From assembly GCA_003645745.1 (NCBI GenBank), contig QNCH01000043.1, positions 1-10,058 on the forward strand: 10,058 nucleotides of DNA, given 5' to 3'. The translations under genes and the position numbers were made by a program. This document shows, one piece after another, positions 6,820 to 10,058 of the stretch. The notes under the pieces are model-generated. The model made no database searches, was not told the origin of the DNA, and saw nothing but the letters and a program-made list of their open reading frames with translations. Numbering within the stretch: the first letter of the stretch is position 1; every line of letters begins with the position of its first letter. Source of the DNA: Candidatus Omnitrophota bacterium (GTDB lineage: Bacteria; Omnitrophota; Gorgyraeia; B26-G9).

Positions 6820-6933
6820 CCCAAAGGGCTGATAAGATAAATTTGACACAATTTAGCTCTTGGTAAGGCTGTAAAATGAATGAACCATAATCAGTAATGT
6901 TTTAGTTTTCTCTTTTTCCATACTGAATTTAAC

Positions 6934-6953
6934 GGACAGGTCACGACCTGTCC
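6934..6953. repeat. GC-rich REP-like palindrome (ggacaggtc/gacctgtcc)
   Basis: Nine-base perfect arms are separated by two bases. It is conspicuously GC-rich against its surroundings and lies downstream of the LptD-like stop. Palindromes with this core (GGACAGGTC...GACCTGTCC) are familiar dispersed intergenic repeats in many genomes, often of the REP/RAYT kind. It may also help end transcription. Confidence 0.6.
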
Positions 6954-7003
6954 TTGCAGGATTGACTTCTAATTCCTTTTGTTATGGTAAATTATTAAAG
7001 GTT

Positions 7004-7023
7004 CAGGCATGCCTGCCCCCTAC
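7004..7023. repeat. Second REP-like unit (caggcatgcctg followed by ccccctac)
   Basis: A perfect 12-bp palindrome, caggcatgcctg (7004-7015), is followed by ccccctac. It looks like one and a half arms of the dispersed type GTAGGGGGCAGG/CCTGCCCCCTAC with the left outer arm lost. It lies about 50 bases from the palindrome at 6934, an arrangement like a REP doublet. Confidence 0.5.
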
Positions 7024-7064
7024 AGGTTACTTTTCTACCCACAAATTATATTAACGAGGCAGAA

Positions 7065-9827
7065 TTATAAATGCCGTTTAGTTGTTTCATACCCAGCATT
7101 AAATTTAATTGGAGTTTGATTTGGAAAAGCTTTTAATCTAAAAATAAACCAGATAGTACGATCATCAACACTGCCTGTTTCATCTTCTTTTATGTCATAA
7201 GTTGCTTCAAGCAGCCAACAATGCAGGTCTCGATAAAAAGTATATTGCTGCTCCTGAAAACTATGCGTATATGATTCATAGCGGCAATATGTCCTGAACT
7301 GCCAAAATCTGTTGACTTTATAATAAAAATCCGCGGTTACTTGTTCACTTACGTCACGGTCATAACGTTTACCTATGCTAAGATCCCACTGATCGCAATT
7401 ATTTACCCGCAAATCAAAATTCGCGACTTGAAATCTGCGCCCATATTGGTTATATTCTGTATCACTATTAAAAGACAGCCACTGATAAGGTTTAATATTA
7501 AATTCTATTTTAATATGAGAAAAGTGTCTGCCTTCTGTATTAACATTACGGTAATAATTAACATATGGATAAAAATAAATCAACCCTAGAGTGTTATAGT
7601 TATTATCTGTTAAATTCAGCCTTTTTGTCTGTAGATAATTTTCTACTCCTAAAGTAAAAAAATTTTCCTTTCCCAAAGAATCTATTTCGTCAAAATCGCC
7701 TAATTTTTCCGCAGGCACAGTAGGATTATGCAAATAATTATATTTTATCCCAGGAACTATTGTATGCCGCAATTTGTTAATTTCAATACCTAAAAAACGT
7801 CCTGTGTAAGGAGAAATAGAAAAAAACTTTGTATTCAAATCAAAACCATAATAATATATTCCACGCGTTAAATTATGTTCTCCTCCATTTTTATCCTTAG
7901 AGTAATACGTTTGCCTTGTGCCAATATAAGGATTAATATTAAGCCATGCGAAATCGCCAGGTAATTTAGTCGGATAATTTAATTCATGATAAGTATCAAT
8001 CCTGTTTACGTCAGTATCAATATTATTGTTAGCATTTTTTTTGTTTAAATTAACAGCAGATAATTCATTGCGATAATAAAAATTAGTATTAAAAAATTTT
8101 ATGCTGTTTAAATCATATTTAACCTCAGGCAAACGTTCAACTTCCGAATAAAAATGATTAGTTCTTTTACGCGCGTAAAGGCTTAAATTATATAAAGGTT
8201 TGTGATAAGATATCGATCCCTCAGATAAAGGCTGCACATCGCCTTCATATTCCTTATATAAATAATCTTTAATAAAACCAAAATCACTCATTTTGTTGTA
8301 CTCTAATAAAGCCAACGTTGAAGGATTTATTTCCCAACGATGTTTTATCTGCGCGCGATAACGCTCTTGTTCTGAAAAATTATCTTTATATGTGTCACGC
8401 TCATTCATATGATAAGTTCTGATTTGCCCAAAACCGTAATCCAGCAATTTATAATCCAGATCCAGCCCGCTGGCAAATCCCTTATATTGGCGGTAGTCAA
8501 GATGGATGTCTCCTTTTAAACTTTCATTAAGATAATAATGCCACGCGCTTACTTCAAACCAGCCCCACTCTTTTTTATTACCGCAGGTTAACGACAAATT
8601 AGAAGCATTTTCCTTTAAAGAATATTTCCATAAAGGCAAATACATTATCGGAATATTCCCTAAATAAAAAAACGCGTTCTTAGCAACAATTTTATCTTTA
8701 TCATAATAAGTAAATTTTTTAGACCAAATCCGATAATGCGGTTTTTCTAAGTTACAAGTAGTAATATAAGCATTTTCAACACTTATCATTTGCGGATTAA
8801 TTTGCTCTATTTTATCAGCTTTAAAAAACCACGGAGAAGATTCTACTTTTAAATGCCGCAACATACCTGTTTTAGTGCTAAAATTATAAATTAAATCTTT
8901 ACCTGATAATTTATTGCCAGCCTGAAAAAAATACACTTTAGATTTAGTCTCAGCAATCTGTTTTTGTAAATCAAAATTTATATATTTAGAAATAATTTTT
9001 TTATCTGCCTGTGTAATCACTGCCCCATACTCAGAGATATCTTTATCACCGCCTACATTATAGGACTTAATACAGCCTAACTTATCTGTGAAATTATATT
9101 TAAATCTGGTACCGCGCATTCTCACATCTTTATAAACAACCTTAACATTTCCTAAGCATACAACTTCATTTTTGTTAAGGTCAAAGTCTATACGTTTAGC
9201 GCTAATTTTGTGATCTAAGTGTTTTGCTCTAACCAGACTATCGGTATCTGAACAATCAGCTAAAAGGCAGCCTTTGCGTAAAGCAAAACTATAATCTAAT
9301 CTCTGTCCATTAAACTCAATATCCTGATAAAAACCTTTAACATTTTTTATTGCTGTTACTTTATTTTCAATCAGGTTAAACTCAACACTTTCCGAAATAA
9401 GCTTTATATTATCATAATATACTACCACCTTCTTTTTACGATCACTACTAACCGCATCTTTGAAACATTCAATAAAACCCTGTTTGTTAGTAAAATTATA
9501 AGTTAATTTTTCACCTGTTATCATTATTTGTTCATAACAAATAACCACATTCCCAAGCGCCAAAACATCTTTTTTCTTTAAGTCAACTTCAATGTTATCG
9601 CAAGTTAAAAGTACCCCTTCATAATTAATTTTCACATTATTTGTACCGATAATTTTATAATTTTCTTCCAAATACTCAACATCATCAGCATCAACAATTA
9701 GAGACTGGGCAAAATCAGTAGAATTTTCATTTTCCCTAACAGCAGAATTTACCGCTAATACAAAATGATTTAAGAAGAATAGATTAAGAATAAAACAAAA
9801 AATGAAGTAACGTAATGTATTACGCAT
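7065..9827 (-). CDS. lptD: LptD/OstA-like outer-membrane LPS-assembly protein
   Basis: LptD is the outer-membrane pore that inserts lipopolysaccharide into the outer leaflet, fed by the LptA bridge and plugged by LptE. The 920 residues are longer than the E. coli protein (784). Residues 1-25 are a Sec signal peptide (MRNTLRYFIF..., cleavage near VLA). About four OstA/LptA-like repeats follow at ~45-330. Each has an '[IV].[FV][DN]L' strand (79, 148, 213, 283) and a '[LF].Y.F' strand (108, 177, 242, 312), a period of 65-70 residues. The LptD signature follows: ITTCNLEKPHYRIWSKKFTY (355-374), then GNIPIMYLPLWKY (390-402). The rest (~403-920) is rich in alternating aromatic/polar strands, as in the beta-barrel. 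Cysteines are few and not placed as in E. coli LptD. The ATG at 9827 directly precedes the signal peptide; the ribosome binding site is weak. No LptE or other Lpt gene is in the window, so orthology is by family resemblance. Confidence 0.88.
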   Translation of the reverse strand: MRNTLRYFIFCFILNLFFLNHFVLAVNSAVRENENSTDFAQSLIVDADDVEYLEENYKIIGTNNVKINYEGVLLTCDNIEVDLKKKDVLALGNVVICYEQIMITGEKLTYNFTNKQGFIECFKDAVSSDRKKKVVVYYDNIKLISESVEFNLIENKVTAIKNVKGFYQDIEFNGQRLDYSFALRKGCLLADCSDTDSLVRAKHLDHKISAKRIDFDLNKNEVVCLGNVKVVYKDVRMRGTRFKYNFTDKLGCIKSYNVGGDKDISEYGAVITQADKKIISKYINFDLQKQIAETKSKVYFFQAGNKLSGKDLIYNFSTKTGMLRHLKVESSPWFFKADKIEQINPQMISVENAYITTCNLEKPHYRIWSKKFTYYDKDKIVAKNAFFYLGNIPIMYLPLWKYSLKENASNLSLTCGNKKEWGWFEVSAWHYYLNESLKGDIHLDYRQYKGFASGLDLDYKLLDYGFGQIRTYHMNERDTYKDNFSEQERYRAQIKHRWEINPSTLALLEYNKMSDFGFIKDYLYKEYEGDVQPLSEGSISYHKPLYNLSLYARKRTNHFYSEVERLPEVKYDLNSIKFFNTNFYYRNELSAVNLNKKNANNNIDTDVNRIDTYHELNYPTKLPGDFAWLNINPYIGTRQTYYSKDKNGGEHNLTRGIYYYGFDLNTKFFSISPYTGRFLGIEINKLRHTIVPGIKYNYLHNPTVPAEKLGDFDEIDSLGKENFFTLGVENYLQTKRLNLTDNNYNTLGLIYFYPYVNYYRNVNTEGRHFSHIKIEFNIKPYQWLSFNSDTEYNQYGRRFQVANFDLRVNNCDQWDLSIGKRYDRDVSEQVTADFYYKVNRFWQFRTYCRYESYTHSFQEQQYTFYRDLHCWLLEATYDIKEDETGSVDDRTIWFIFRLKAFPNQTPIKFNAGYETTKRHL

Positions 9828-9887
9828 AAAAAATTGATTTCACAGATTAATCCATTAAAGTGCTAAAAACACAATTTATGACTACAC

Positions 9888-9922
9888 TGAGTATATATAC
9901 TCAAGCGTAATAGATTTGAGTA
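9888..9922. repeat. Stray end fragment of the element forming back-to-back palindromes
   Basis: TGAGTATATATACTCA (9888-9903) is a perfect palindrome. Bases 9896-9918 (TATACTCAAGCGTAATAGAT plus TTG) match the terminal repeat with two differences, and then run straight into the next copy through TTTGAGTATATACTCAAA (9915-9932), another perfect palindrome. This looks like a collapsed copy, or a tail-to-tail insertion of one element into the end of another. Confidence 0.65.
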
Positions 9923-10058
9923 TATACTCAAACGTAATTGGTTTGTAATTTTATGACATTCCCCTGCACTGCATCTTGAAACGTTCTTCATTCGCAAATC
10001 CTCAACGCAGCAAGCTGCGCCTGCGGTTTGACTCAATCAGAACATTCCAATCTACCGC
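9923..10058 (-). mobile_element. Second copy of the MITE-like element, truncated by the window edge
   Basis: It begins with the terminal repeat TATACTCAAACGTAATTGGT (9923-9942). It then follows the reverse complement of the 6448-6618 copy through one arm and the apex (CTCAACGCAG..., CTGCGGTTTG) into the second arm (TTCCAATCTA), where the window stops. It is therefore inverted relative to the complete copy. It carries about 10 extra bases near 9990-10005. It sits about 95 bases upstream of the LptD-like start. Its end facing that gene contains TATATA preceded at 16 bases by TTACAA, a possible outward promoter. Confidence 0.8.

Larger units (their letters stand above)
6619..7064. other. Intergenic region without a convincing gene (446 bp)
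   Basis: It holds two perfect AT-rich inverted repeats (6635-6663 and 6789-6819), an A10 run at 6729-6738 and two GC-rich REP-like palindromes (6934-6953 and 7004-7023). A 22-codon minus-strand frame at 6853-6921 lacks a ribosome binding site and looks like chance. No RNA gene is recognised. Confidence 0.6.

Noticed and set aside
6843..6880. Plus-strand TTGACA resembling a -35 box
   Set aside because: The next -10-like sequence is at about 22 bases, too far, and no plus-strand gene follows.
6853..6921. 22-codon minus-strand small ORF (MEKEKTKTLL...)
   Set aside because: No Shine-Dalgarno, and it lies directly after a REP-like palindrome. There is no evidence of translation.
7341..7589. Plus-strand frame opposite the LptD-like barrel
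   Set aside because: The hydrophobic look comes from antisense reading of beta-strand codons; no start signal.
1..10058. CRISPR array, tRNA or rRNA gene
   Set aside because: No regularly spaced direct repeats and no cloverleaf or rRNA-like stretch was recognised. The repeats present are inverted and dispersed.

Overview
The window is AT-rich DNA. All recognisable genes lie on the minus strand, so the biological reading order is from base 10058 down to base 1. The encoded proteins point to a diderm (Gram-negative type) bacterium: an LptD/OstA-like outer-membrane LPS-assembly protein, a PEP-CTERM surface protein, and a housekeeping set of DNA polymerase I, glycogen synthase, dephospho-CoA kinase and Rho. 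Low GC, LptD plus PEP-CTERM proteins, and this gene set would fit Candidatus Omnitrophota (OP3) or a similar uncultured lineage. That placement is inference, since no marker gene in the window settles it.

Layout in transcription order. (1) 9888-10058: a truncated copy of a short inverted-repeat element, preceded by a stray end fragment of the same element. (2) 7065-9827: a long LptD-like gene with a signal peptide, about four OstA-type repeats and a beta-barrel. (3) 6619-7064: no gene, but two AT-rich hairpins, a homopolymer tract and two GC-rich REP-like palindromes. (4) 6448-6618: a complete 171-bp copy of the element, in opposite orientation to the first. (5) 5154-6316: a PEP-CTERM beta-propeller protein whose signal peptide is one base out of frame at a T7 run. 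It also carries a G9 tract in the coding strand, and its last codons and stop lie in a stray element end. (6) About 4876-5153: a promoter and leader for the next operon. (7) 4875 to 1: polA-glgA-coaE-rho, tightly packed (polA/glgA share one base, glgA/coaE overlap), with rho running off the window.

Function. The polA-glgA-coaE-rho block combines DNA repair/replication, carbon storage, CoA synthesis and transcription termination. Its packing suggests one transcript for at least polA-glgA-coaE. The upstream half is about the cell envelope: an LPS-translocation pore and a protein sorted by its C-terminus.

The most interesting signal is the dispersed inverted-repeat element. The complete copy is a MITE-like unit with 26-bp terminal inverted repeats, and the whole unit folds back on itself. 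In its inner stem all eight transition differences between the arms give G-U wobbles on one strand and C-A mismatches on the other, which suggests a structured transcript. End fragments occur at five or six places in the window. They form a stop codon, make nested palindromic junctions, and may supply outward -10 boxes to neighbouring genes.
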